NCBI GenBank assembly: GCA_032622095.1
Contig: CP136069.1
Span: 38,106,194 to 38,170,193 of the forward strand
Direction: 5' to 3'
DNA: 64,000 bases
Source of the DNA: Siphonodentalium dalli
Lineage: Eukaryota > Mollusca > Scaphopoda > Gadilida > Siphonodentaliidae
The notes under the pieces are model-generated. The model was given only the letters and a program-made list of their open reading frames with translations. It was not told where the DNA came from and ran no database searches. The position numbers were made by a program, and so were the translations under genes. Shown in pieces: positions 47,775 through 57,407 of the stretch (the first letter of the stretch is position 1; each line of letters opens with the position of its first letter).

Positions 47775-48164
47775 GACTAGCCGATGAGCCCGACGTTGTC
47801 CGGGCTATTCAAAAACCAAATTTCAAGTCGATAGCTCCACCCGTTTCCGATATCTGGTCTGCGCATGCGCGTAGCTGGCGTCGCACGGGCTCGGCGACCC
47901 GATAAAATTCGTCACGGTATCCGGGGCAAGATACATTCACGTACCAAATTTCAAGTCGATAGCTCCACCCGTTTTCGAGATCTCGTCTGCGCATGCGCGA
48001 AGCGGGCGCCGCACGGGCTCGCCAATACGAAAACGTCCACCGCCTGGTCAAACTACACACACGTACCAAGTTTGGTCCCGATCGGTCGGGAATCGTAGAT
48101 TTGTATAAATGACAAACATACAGACAAACATACAGACAGACAGAGGTCTTCAAAATATATAGGA
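47775..48164 (+). mobile_element. Type A element A8
   Basis: Two core units. The first has GCGTAGC as in A6 and a 5-bp insertion (CGTCACGGTATCC). Short CATACAGA tail. Confidence 0.7.
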
Positions 48165-48704
48165 GACTAGCCGATGAGCCCGACGTTGTCCAGGCTATTC
48201 AAAAACCGACGAAATTTGTATCCGGGGCAAGATACATTGACATAGCAAATTTCAAGTCGATAGCTCCACCCGTTTCCGAGATCTGGTCTGCGCATGCGCG
48301 AAGCTGGCGTCGCACGGGCTCGGCGACCCGATAAAATTCTTATCCGGGGCAAGATACATTCACATACCAAATTTCAAGTCGATAGCTCCACCCGTTTCCG
48401 AGATCTCGTCTGCGCATGCGCGAAGCGGGCGCCGCACGGGCTCGGTGACCCGATAAAATTCGTATCCGGGGCAAGATACATTCACATACCAAATTTCAAG
48501 TCGATAGCTCCACCCGTTTCCGAGATCTCGTCTGCGCATGCGCGAAGCGGGCGCCGCACGGGCTCGCCAATACGACAACGTTCACCGCCTGGTCAAACTA
48601 CACTCACGTACCAAGTTTCGTCCCGATCGGTCAGAATCGTAGATTTGTATTAATGACAGACAGACAGACAAACAAACAAACAGAGGTCTTCAAAATATAT
48701 ATGA
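48165..48704 (+). mobile_element. Type A element A9
   Basis: Head truncated after the stem-loop and joined to the middle of a core unit (AAACCGACGAAATTTG at about 48,203), then three palindrome-bearing units and a GACA/AAAC tail. Confidence 0.7.
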
Positions 48705-49494
48705 GACTAGCAGGTTAGCCCGCCACTGGCGGCGTTCGTCAGAAACATGACAATTTTTAAATTTTTTATTTAATTTTTTAACTAAATTTTTTTTTTCAAT
48801 GAGTTAATTGTATTAATTTTTTAATTTAATTTTTTTGTTTATAACATAAGTTAATTGTGCATTTTTAATTAACTAGATTTTTGAATTCATTTTTTAAATT
48901 ATTTTTTTAATTTAATTTTTGGTTTTTCAATACTTTACCCGATTTGACCTTGAATTTATCATTTTCAAGGTCAAGTTCAGGTCGGGGTCACAATTTAACC
49001 CGTCCATGACACTTTCCGTATGTAGCAAGTCTGAGCTCAATCGGTTCGAGTCTATAAAGGACACACACATATATATCATTTGTGGGTACCCGTTTCAAGG
49101 TGAAGATCATCTAGGGCGGAAAAACTGACCCGATCCGCGTTCCCAGGAAGCCCTAAGTACGTAAGAATCACACAACACGCTCATGTCTGTATAATGACGC
49201 ACACGCCCAGACCCAGACATAAGAATCACATTACGCACATACGCTCTTTATCAACTACACTGCGGATAGGAACGCTCTTTAACTATCAACGCGATTAACC
49301 CCGAAGTGCCGTTTGCGGTGATTTTGATGATTGGGAGTGGAGAATGAGGGCTCAGAGCATGTCCAAAACGCGACGACGACGATTCCCGTGGGTTTTGACC
49401 CTTGGATAGGAAGTTTGAGCTCAATCCGCGCAGCCGTTTTCGATTCTATGAAGTACCCACATATATATATATACACACACACATATATATATAT
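48705..49494 (+). mobile_element. Type B element B16, duplicate of B15
   Basis: Landmarks lie 3,143 bp from those of B15. Differences are short indels in T runs and a few substitutions. Confidence 0.75.
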
Positions 49495-50095
49495 ACTAGA
49501 AGGTGACCCGACTTCGTCCGGGCTTTGATCTTGAATTGTTCATTTTGAAGGTCAAGGTCAAGTGGGGTAACGATTTGACCAGTCCAAAACATTGCCAGGA
49601 CAAAAGTACCCGACAAACGTGCCCGTCGAAATCCAACCGGTTCTACCCGATTTGACATCGAATTGATCATTTTGAAGGTCAAGGTCAGGTCGGGGTCACG
49701 ACTCGACCCGCCCCAAACACTCAGTGGACAAAAGTAACCCCACGTATCAAATTTCGTCGAAATCCCATCAAAATTCGCGATTGGACCTTGAATTCGCGTC
49801 ACGTCGCACCGGCAAATTAATAGGCCTATGCCAACCCCCGGTCGAACGTATCCCCACATACCAAGTTTCATCAAAATCCCGTGATATTCGGGCGTTTGAC
49901 CTTGAAATTACCCGATTTCAAGGTCAAAGTGACGTCGCACGGGCAAATTAATAGGCCTATACCCGTTCCCGGCCGAAAATACCCCCACATACCAAGTTTC
50001 ATCGAAATCGGCTCGGTCCTTTTCGAGTTCATCGCGAACACACACACAGAGACACACAGACACACAGACAGACAGATCTTCCAAAATATATAATA
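49495..50095 (+). mobile_element. Type C element C4, duplicate of C3
   Basis: Landmarks after 49,800 lie 3,124 bp from those of C3. The third module is internally deleted, so TTGAATTCGCG runs directly into TCACGTCGCACCGG near 49,795. Confidence 0.75.
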
Positions 50096-50850
50096 GACTA
50101 GCCGATGAGCCCGACGTTGTCCGGGCTATTCAAAAACCAAATTTCAAGTCGATAGCTCCACCCGTTTCCGAGATCTGGTCTGCGCATGCGCGAAGCTGGC
50201 GTCGCACGGGCTCGGCGACCGGATAAAATTCGTATCCGGGGCAAGATACATTCACATACCAAATTTCAAGTCGACAGCTCCACCCGTTTCCGAGACCTCG
50301 TCTGCGCATGCGCGAAGCTGGCGTCACACGGGCTCGGCGACCCGATAAAATTCGTATCCGGGGCAAGATACATTCACATAGCAAATTTCAAGTCGATAGC
50401 TCCACCCGTTTCCGATATCTGGTCTGCGCATGCGCGAAGCTGGCGTCGAACGGGCTCGCCGACCCGATAAAATTCGTATCCGGGGCAAGATACATTCACA
50501 TACCAAATTTCAAGTCGATAGCTCCACCCGTTTCCGAGATCTCGTCTGCGCATGCGCGAAGCTGGCGTCGCACGGGCTCGGCGACTCGATAAAATTCGTT
50601 TCCGGGGCAAGATACATTCACATAGCAAATTTCAAGTCGATAACTCCACCCGTTTCCGAGATCTCGTCTGCGCATGCGCGAAGCGGGCGCCGCACGGGCT
50701 CGCCAATACGACAACGTCCACCGCCTGGTCAAACTACACACACGTACCAAGTTTCGTCCCGATCGGTCGAGAATCGTAGATTTGTATTAATGACATACAG
50801 ACAGACAGACAGACATACAGACAGACAGAGGTCTTCAAAATATATATGAG
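50096..50850 (+). mobile_element. Type A element A10
   Basis: Five core units (50,184-50,671), the most of any A element here, then a GACA tail. It repeats the variants of A7, so it is the start of a third copy of the larger duplication. A remnant B-tail motif (TCTCAAAATATATAG) ends the block at about 50,880. Confidence 0.75.
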
Positions 50851-50882
50851 ATATATACGTAGTTCTCAAAATATATAGTAGA

Positions 50883-51560
50883 TTGGAATTATTATTCCAA
50901 GAATAAATTTGCAGAACGAGCTATCACGATTCAAACTTTAAGATCCAAGCTTATCAAATTCCAATAATGAAGAAATTTATTTTCAAGGCTGTCCAAAACT
51001 TTATACAAGAGACACATCCCAGGATAAGAGCATACGGATTTTTATAGCAGATGACTATTGGGGGGGGGGTATACAATAGCAATAATAATTCTGAGTATAT
51101 ATGTACAGGTGACAACTGCAGTCGAAAACGCCCCATGAACTTAGCCACTGCATTTTTACCTTGAAGATGAACAGTATATTTCATCGCAACCAGATAGATA
51201 GTGTCGATTCGTATAATTTTGAACAAGTTGGAAGAGACCAGCAGCAGCAGCAACAACAACAACAACAACAACAACAACATATACCATTCATACACGTATA
51301 AATACCATATATAATTGTTTAATGCCATGTCCATTTTTTTTTCACTTGACTGTTTGGTGAACGGGAGAGAAGTCAAACTGTCTAGTTTGGCATACTAAAC
51401 ACCACGGCTGGAACGCCGCATAAAGATCGCTATCAGTTAACCCTGTTTTTAACCTGAATTATTGTTCGTCTTGGCATGTTTGTTTAAACAAGATATCTCT
51501 CACGACCCAAGCGCCGTAACTCTATCTCTAATTGGTTCGCGCGAGATATTGGTCAGAAAT
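50883..51560. other. No gene recognised
   Basis: Contains a 10-G run near 51,060 and a CAG/CAA tract at 51,240-51,279. The minus frame 50,954-51,376 is open because of that tract (a Leu run) and shows no domain. Confidence 0.35.
51240..51279. repeat. (CAG)n(CAA)n microsatellite
   Basis: Three CAG then about ten CAA units, uninterrupted. Confidence 0.95.
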
Positions 51561-52374
51561 TTTAATTCGAAAAAGAATGGTTTGTCTGTGTCAAGCAAGC
51601 ATAATGACCATAGTTGTACGGGTCCGTGGTGGTGGAGGGGTGGGCGGTGGTGGGGTCGTTCGGTTCTGAGTTTGTTGCTGCCTGATTTTGAACAGTTGTC
51701 ACGCGAAGTGACACTGGTAACATAATTCGACATTCTGCAAGCTGCATATACATGTATATACAGAGGATAGCTTCTTAGTTCTGCACGGACAGCATTATTT
51801 GATGAATATTTTCCAGCACCTAATAAACGTTTGCAACATTTAATATGAACTGACTCACACGTTAGGCGATCGTGATTTTTAGATGTTATTTCGACACCCC
51901 ACAGTTCACTGCCATATATATATAGGATTATTGGTTTGATCCGTTTATTGAACAGTTTGAGTGACGTTAACAAGGGGGGGGGGTGATGTATGGTTACACG
52001 CATCGAATAGTGAGTGCATCGCTTTTAGCCCTTTGGCACTTAAGTTTGTGATAGCTTTGTGAACTTGTCATTACTAGAAAAGGTTATTCCAAGGTAAGTA
52101 TATATTCCCTGATATTTTCGAGTTTGGTCTCAGATATATGAAAGGATGGAATTATTGTTGTTTGTCTCGCCCGAAAAATCATGCAATTATTTTTTTCCGT
52201 GTTAAGTTCATTCGCATCAGTGTACATTTTCAGATGGTTTAGACAGTTTTGGAGTCTCGTTGAACTATCAGACAATACAACGAGGTCGTCAGCGAAAGGA
52301 ATGTGATTGCATTGACTACCCCCGGTCGTCACTGGATCACATGCACGATTCGTCAAAGATATTCCTAATGTCAT
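51560..52374 (-). pseudogene. LINE RT relic, palm and thumb (I/CR1-like)
   Basis: Reading on the minus strand, 52,374-52,084 contains NHIPFADDLVVLSDS, where FADD (52,285-52,296) is the catalytic YxDD motif of a reverse transcriptase, followed by LNHLKMYTDANELNTEKNN. After a break, 52,003-51,560 contains SLKLFNKRIKPIILY, GSELWGVE and CCKRLLGAG with AVRAELRSYPLYI, the usual thumb-to-C-terminus run of such LINEs. A G-run tract (51,976-51,984) and frameshifts interrupt it. Endonuclease and 5' RT are absent. Confidence 0.75.
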
Positions 52375-52679
52375 CGATGAATATTTTGAATAAATTCGGT
52401 GATAATATATGTATGAGGTGGTGAGGTTGAAAAGGACATTTCAGATGTCGATGTGGTGCGGTGGTGGAATACATGGAATACATGGAATTACCTGGTTACT
52501 CCTAAAAGGAGGTTGCTCATATGTGGGCGTAAAGAAGAACAAGTAAGTAAGATATTCACAGTGTGACAGGAAGTGGAACCTGGGTGAACATTAATTTGCA
52601 AGTATGTATCACTGGTTAACCTTTTTACGGCGGGAGCCAAGCTGGTGCAGCATTAGCGATCCTGTGTCATTATATATAT
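52375..52679. other. No gene recognised
   Basis: Ends of decayed LINE sequence are likely. An AAGTAAGTAAG tract at about 52,540 looks like a LINE tail microsatellite more than a splice donor. Confidence 0.35.
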
Positions 52680-52945
52680 TCAACCTTCCATGGCTGGATC
52701 TTACTGGAATTTTGCCCAAACTATGTGCCAAATCCTTTCGTTTATTTATGACAGTCTTCCGTAGGGAGCCTCGCGTATACAGCAGAATGCACTGGCTTAC
52801 AATGTCCAGATAAATATTGTTATAGGCCAATATGTATTCTTTTATGCGAGGCTCCCTATGGGAGACTCGCGTATATCAACGAATGCCTTTGGCACAGCTA
52901 GATTTTGCGCAAAATCCCAGTAAGCGGCAGTCATGGAAGGGTTAA
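52680..52945. mobile_element. Palindromic small element, family H
   Basis: Outer arms: CCTTCCATGGCTGGATCTTA at 52,685 pairs with the complement ending TCATGGAAGG at 52,940, about 45 bp each with mismatches. Inner GGCTCCCTATGGGAGACTCGC (52,849) and AGGGAGCCTCGCG (52,763) match the hairpin cores at 57,435, 57,632 and 62,140. The right end is flanked by TTAA, the left by TTCAA, perhaps a decayed TTAA target. Confidence 0.6.
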
Positions 52946-53535
52946 TATATATTGTTTTGCAGAACGTGCTATTTCAGAAATACCGGTATATATGGTGTTG
53001 ACTTTCATTAACAAGACCAGGGGCGCCGGAGGATAGGGTGCAGGTGGGGTACAGATATGAAACGAAACATTGCAATTTCGCCATTGCTGATACATTTATA
53101 TTTGACAAGAATCGTTATTTTATAATTTTATTGAAGATAGCATTTAAACTCAACTTTGATTATATCGGCTTTTTAAATATAGTTAGGCAGCACCATGCAG
53201 GCTCCTTAGTGAATTTGGTTTTCAGTATAAATGCGATATTGACCTTAAAATGCGGCATCAATTCGTCAATTCTAAAACAATCTCTAATTTCAAACTATCG
53301 ATTTGAACTAAATAATCATTATCCGTTGTAACAAATGTATGGTTTAGTATTATAACAAACATGGCCACATTCACAATATGAAAGATAACACATCCTAATT
53401 ATGTAAAAACAAATAGATGATTTTATTTTGTAAAACCACTTTGTCACATAATTAGAACATATCGCTCACATTGTGAGGTTGGTCAGGTGTTGCGAGAGTA
53501 CGAAATCATACATTCGTTATGGAGGACAATGATTT
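52946..53535. other. No gene recognised
   Basis: A 97-codon plus-strand open frame (53,038-53,331) has no recognisable features. Confidence 0.3.
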
Positions 53536-53566
53536 TAGAGAGAGAGAGAGAGAGAGATAGAGAGAT
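53536..53566. repeat. (GA)n microsatellite
   Basis: An AG tract with one TAG interruption. Confidence 0.95.
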
Positions 53567-54110
53567 ATCTTTGTTACCTCCACGTATAGGAGAGATCGAT
53601 ATACATGACATATAAATACAGTTGGATTAAAGTGGGCCCCCCTGGCCAGTGTGGTGGGCCATTATGTACAAGTATGGAGAGGTGTTGGAAACCACGAGAG
53701 TGAAGCATATATGCATTTGAATGTTCACAACAGCTTTTGTTGCAGGAAAATCTGATTTGTCCAACAGATATGAAAGTTAGTCGTTACAACATGCGTGGGT
53801 GTTGAGAAGATAATTCCAATTGACGTGATACGGGTTGCTGTACGCCATTCCTTATCATTGTGCTGAGAACGTACAGGAACTTCGCAGAATATAGTACTAT
53901 AGTTCTTTGAGGCAGTGAGATATGTGTTCTGTTAGGGTTTCCAGAGAACTTCCGAGGAGGGTTGCTACCAGGTCATCTCTGGCTAACGACGCAAGGTGAA
54001 AATATTCGGGTATGCCGAAACGAGAGATCAGTAATAAAAATCAGTGTTTTTTAACTTTGAAGTCCTATTATTTATCGCTCAGCTTTAAGTTTGCGCACTA
54101 ACGGATGTGT
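53567..54110. other. No gene recognised
   Basis: One acceptor-like site (CTTTTGTTGCAG ending near 53,745) is followed by a frame open for only 19 codons. Confidence 0.3.
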
Positions 54111-54156
54111 GAAAAATAGTAATGCGCGAATTTGAAAAATAGTAATGCGCGAATTT
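54111..54156. repeat. 23-bp perfect tandem duplication
   Basis: GAAAAATAGTAATGCGCGAA followed by TTT, twice in succession. Confidence 0.9.
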
Positions 54157-54235
54157 AAATACTAGTGTAAAGGTAGCTAAAATTTAATACACAGTAGTAA
54201 ATCAAACCGGTATAATATAACTAGAAATTGAAGCA

Positions 54236-54345
54236 CGTGTCTGCGTTTAAATGTCCAGTGTGGTCGCGATATATGTCCTAGCGGCTAAATCGACGTTAAA
54301 CTCTCAATCAATCAATGGGTCATCAATAAATCAATCAATAAATGT
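54236..54345 (+). mobile_element. Retroposon 3' tail with (AATC)n
   Basis: GCGGCTAAATCGACGTTAAA followed by CTCTCAATCAATCAAT and further ATCAATAA units. This combination is typical of the 3' ends of some invertebrate SINEs and LINEs. The body upstream is not identifiable. Confidence 0.45.
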
Positions 54346-54820
54346 CTAGTCTATAGTGAGGTGAAATCAGTTGTCCGCGAATACGACATGACACGTTCAG
54401 TCTGGCCCACAGACACAAATAACGTTTTGACGTCATGACGCCGTAACTGCTTTCATTTAGCTAACAAATGCATCTGATCTAATATGAACATATATAGATG
54501 CAGGACATATTCATATCAACTAACTCTCTATATATCAATACTCCAGTTGTCCATTGGTACATATCAGAAGTTGTGAAGTAGCAAATTCGTTTCATTGCTT
54601 ATTCCGCGATTTTGTGGAGAGAAAAAAATGGCCTGAAGTCACGTGATTTTTTTCACGAAAAAGTTGTGTCGCTAACAATTTCACCTTCACGGTATACTGT
54701 AAATTATGTGTGACGTCACAAGTGCGTACGCCCGCATATTACCTATACACGACCTGTATGCTCGTTATTATGAGCATGTTGGAGTAATAGGTTCACTGAG
54801 AAGTAAATATTGCCTCGTTT
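54346..54820. other. No gene recognised
   Basis: No exon or mobile element identified between the retroposon tail and the LINE C-terminus. Confidence 0.3.
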
Positions 54821-55330
54821 TCAATTGCTAAGAATTGCTTCCAAGGCTTTCCATCGTTCCCCATATTTTTGACTTCTATCATTCAAGGAATATGTGTTTA
54901 GAGTTTCAATTCTTTCATAATATTTCAAAAATTACATAAGTCCATTTTCAGTTGGGTTGGTAGCTCTCATTTTACATGAGTATATAAATGTTCTATGCAA
55001 TACTGTGTATATATCCAGAGTAACACTGGGATATATATCTCCATGCATACCTAAGACAATATACTCTGGTTTTAATTCTAATGTAATATCACACATTTCT
55101 TTTAACCTATGCTGGATTTGAAGCAGAACTTATTTGGAATTAGGGCAATCCCAAAAGAGATGTATAATTGTTTATTTTGTGTTCCCGAAAAAAAGAGCAT
55201 AATTCTGTTTCTGACAGTTTACTCTTGAATAATTTTGAATGCTGGAAATAAAAAATTTTCAATTATTTTTTGTGAATTGGGACATGAATTGTCGCTATTT
55301 TAAAAACATTACAATATTTTTTTTATTGGA
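54821..55330 (-). pseudogene. Tx1/L1-like LINE ORF2 C-terminal relic
   Basis: On the minus strand the sequence translates, with frameshifts, to HLFWDCPNSK, then LQIQHRLKEMCDITLELKP, EYIVLGMHGDIYPSVTLDIY, FIYSCKMRATNPTENG and finally QKYGERWKALEAIL before a TGA at 54,821-54,823. That succession is the C-terminal end of Tx1/L1-type ORF2 proteins after their Cys/His motif. No RT core remains within the window, so the piece is a short relic. Confidence 0.65.
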
Positions 55331-55927
55331 AATCTATCTTTTCAAAACAATTTTAAGTTAAATATATGCAATACCAGATATTTATATTGGGTGTTTAATA
55401 ATATATATTGAAACGTGCCTTGAAAAGGGGTTACACGTACATCATGAACTAGATATTTTTAGTTGTTGGAAGCCCTGCGGGAAAGATTGAATTTTTTTTT
55501 AAGTGACATCAATTCAGCTTAGTATATAAACATGGTGGCGGCTGATGGAGCTCATGCCACCGTCATACGTGTCCGCGACAAACTGAAAACTTTTTAAAAA
55601 TAGCTTATCTCAAGTTTTAATCATATGTATTAACTGAAATATCTAAATATGTCCCAGTTTACGATTTCTGCCATCGGCGCTCTCCGTCTGAAGTTGCATA
55701 TCATAACAATTGAAGTTATTTAGTTGACACAATCATGTTTTTTCATCACTGAGTTACTATTTCAGTCCTTATCAGTAAACATATTCAGAAACGACCTTTC
55801 GATTTAACATAAAACACAGTTACAGTTGTATAATTTTGCTTAATTTTTGGAGGTATCTCGGATCTTCCCCCCCCCCGGGTTAATAGCCGCCACGCGACCT
55901 GGTGTGATGATCCGACGATAAGACCCC
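55331..55927. other. No coding exon recognised; upstream region of the secreted-peptide gene
   Basis: AT-rich DNA with an 11-C run near 55,868. The promoter of the gene at 56,016 would extend leftward into this stretch. No further element can be assigned. Confidence 0.35.
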
Positions 55928-55960
55928 TATATATTCCAACGCAAAATCACTGAACGATCA
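55928..55960 (+). promoter_or_regulatory. TATA box and possible start site
   Basis: TATATAT at 55,928-55,934 lies 32 bp before TCATTGG (A at 55,960), an initiator-like sequence. That distance fits a TATA-driven RNA polymerase II promoter and leaves a leader of about 56 bases before the ATG at 56,016. The call depends on the exon downstream being real. Confidence 0.5.
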
Positions 55961-56015
55961 TTGGTTCGACTCAGCTTTGTCACTTGCATAAACCGCTGCC
56001 AATATAACTACGAAG

Positions 56016-56105
56016 ATGAAGACAGTTTTAGCTCTAACCTTGGTCGCCATGTTGATGGTGCAGCTTGTTCGGTCGGATGATAGCGATGATGAGAGTAAAC
56101 TCGAG
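56016..56105 (+). CDS. Signal-peptide exon of a secreted-peptide gene (exon 1)
   Basis: The 30 codons begin MKTVLALTLVAMLMVQLVRS, a Lys-led hydrophobic stretch ending in small and polar residues: a textbook secretory signal with likely cleavage near residue 20. Ten acidic or charged residues follow (DDSDDESKLE). The frame then meets GAG-GTTGGTATA, an acceptable donor at a codon boundary (phase 0). A TATA box stands 88 bp upstream of the ATG. The acidic residues after the signal look like a propeptide start, as in many invertebrate secreted peptides; the mature product is not visible. The exon at 62,461 continues it in frame. Family unknown. Confidence 0.65.
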
Positions 56106-57403
56106 GTTGGTATATACATAACATGGGCTCAGTGCGGTTTTAAACAATATAGTACATTGTATGTAATGAGCGTGCGATTAGCAAAACACTAAAACACATA
56201 AACAATACTTTAAACAATAATCATTACTTAAATCATAATTATGGACGACCGGAAGTGTTGCTATGTCATTCTGAAATTACGTAAAACTGCAAATTGTCGT
56301 TAGCCACATCGCCAAAACAACATGATTCATCTCGTAAATGTCTTAAAGACATATTAATAATTACTATAGGTTATCGGCCGCCATAAGTAGAAGCTGTCCG
56401 CATCATAAGTAACAAAAGTCGGCTAATACGTGGAAAACACGACCAGTAAGTAAAAATATCGGCCAATAAGTAGAAAGGCGACCAATAAGTCAATGGTAAC
56501 TTAAATGACGTCATACGTATTTAACTCGATCGGCAAAGAATATTGGGTCGACGGAAGATAGATTGCAGTTGATTTCGGATGAATTACGGACAGTCACTGT
56601 TTGGGGAGTAAATATACATGTACGTTGATGAACTACATGTATGCGTATCAATATCATTCCCAGTGGAAACTGACATTACTGTGAAATCGCTGCAAGTTCT
56701 TCACAAAGTTTATAAGAATAAAAATTGATGGAATAATTAATTTTATAAAGCACACAATGTTAATATATTCATCCTGTGAAACAATTATTGTCAATGTTGC
56801 TAATTACTAAAATACTTATTAATTGGTTGTTTCCACATTGACCGAGTTATGATGCCTGGGTCTGTCGTATTAGCCTTCGGCCTGTGGTCTCAGGCCAATA
56901 CGTCAGACCTTGGCCTCATAACTCGGCCAATATGGACACAAACAATTAATAACATATATTATGGACTTGTTCGAATTCGTGAAACTGATAAGTTAGTACT
57001 CAGGTGCTATACCAACCTGGGGAATGTTGCATTCTACTCGCCGAAAAAATCAAGGAAATCGACCATACCACTCCCTAGAAAACATCGTCTGAACTACACC
57101 CAATTGTAAATATTTACATCTCGATTCGGGACGCAACTATCGGCGATAAACTCACACAAATGATTTCGACATTGAGCGTCATTGCATTTAATTATAATTA
57201 ATATACAAGAATAGCGGTGTGTGTTGTCAATTTGGATTAATATTCGTAGAAATAACAACTTTGAGCAAGATTATTCTCCATTTCTTAAATTGATTTTAAT
57301 TAACAACACGAGGACCACTGTGCCGTGGCAATATACGCCAGAGAAATTCACATACATTGTATGGTTGCCATATTAAACAAATAATATATCAAGCACGTTC
57401 TCC
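56106..57403. other. Candidate first intron, left part; no exon recognised
   Basis: Contains degenerate short repeats around AATAAGTAGAAA / GTAAGTAAAA at 56,375-56,495, unit about 25 bp. The plus open frame at 56,849-57,109 has no recognisable features or splice support. Confidence 0.35.
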
Positions 57404-57407
57404 TTAA

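Larger units (their letters stand above)
24603..50882. repeat. 26-kb block of head-to-tail composite elements (types A, B, C)
   Basis: About 30 elements follow one another with no spacer, except two stretches near 30.1-31.3 kb and 36.5-37.4 kb. Heads: A is ACTAGCCGATGAGCCCG, B is ACTAGCAGGTTAGCCCGCC, C is ACTAGAAGGTGACCCG. All are followed by a small GC-rich stem-loop. Tails end with AC/AT or GACA/GACAAACATA microsatellite, then a TCTTCAAAATATATA or TCTCAAAATATATAG motif. The next ACTAG follows within a few bases. Variable tandem cores plus a microsatellite tail is the architecture of pearl/HINE (Helitron-type non-autonomous) elements; assignment to that class is inference. No intact protein gene is present. 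Long open frames here are by-products of the repeats. Confidence 0.85.

Noticed and set aside
24603-50850. Many open frames of 60-142 codons within the stacked elements on both strands
   Set aside because: They recur with the repeat unit, change frame every 122 bp, start at arbitrary places and show no domain; best explained as repeat composition.
24603-50882. Regular repeats that might suggest a CRISPR array
   Set aside because: Units are contiguous 122/129-bp repeats with no unique spacers, in eukaryotic-type DNA.
52520-52550. Splice donor GTAAGTAAG after an open stretch
   Set aside because: It is part of an AAGT tandem tract next to LINE remains, more likely a retroposon tail.
53746-53810. 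Exon after the TTTTGTTGCAG acceptor
   Set aside because: Frame closes after 19 codons and no donor follows.
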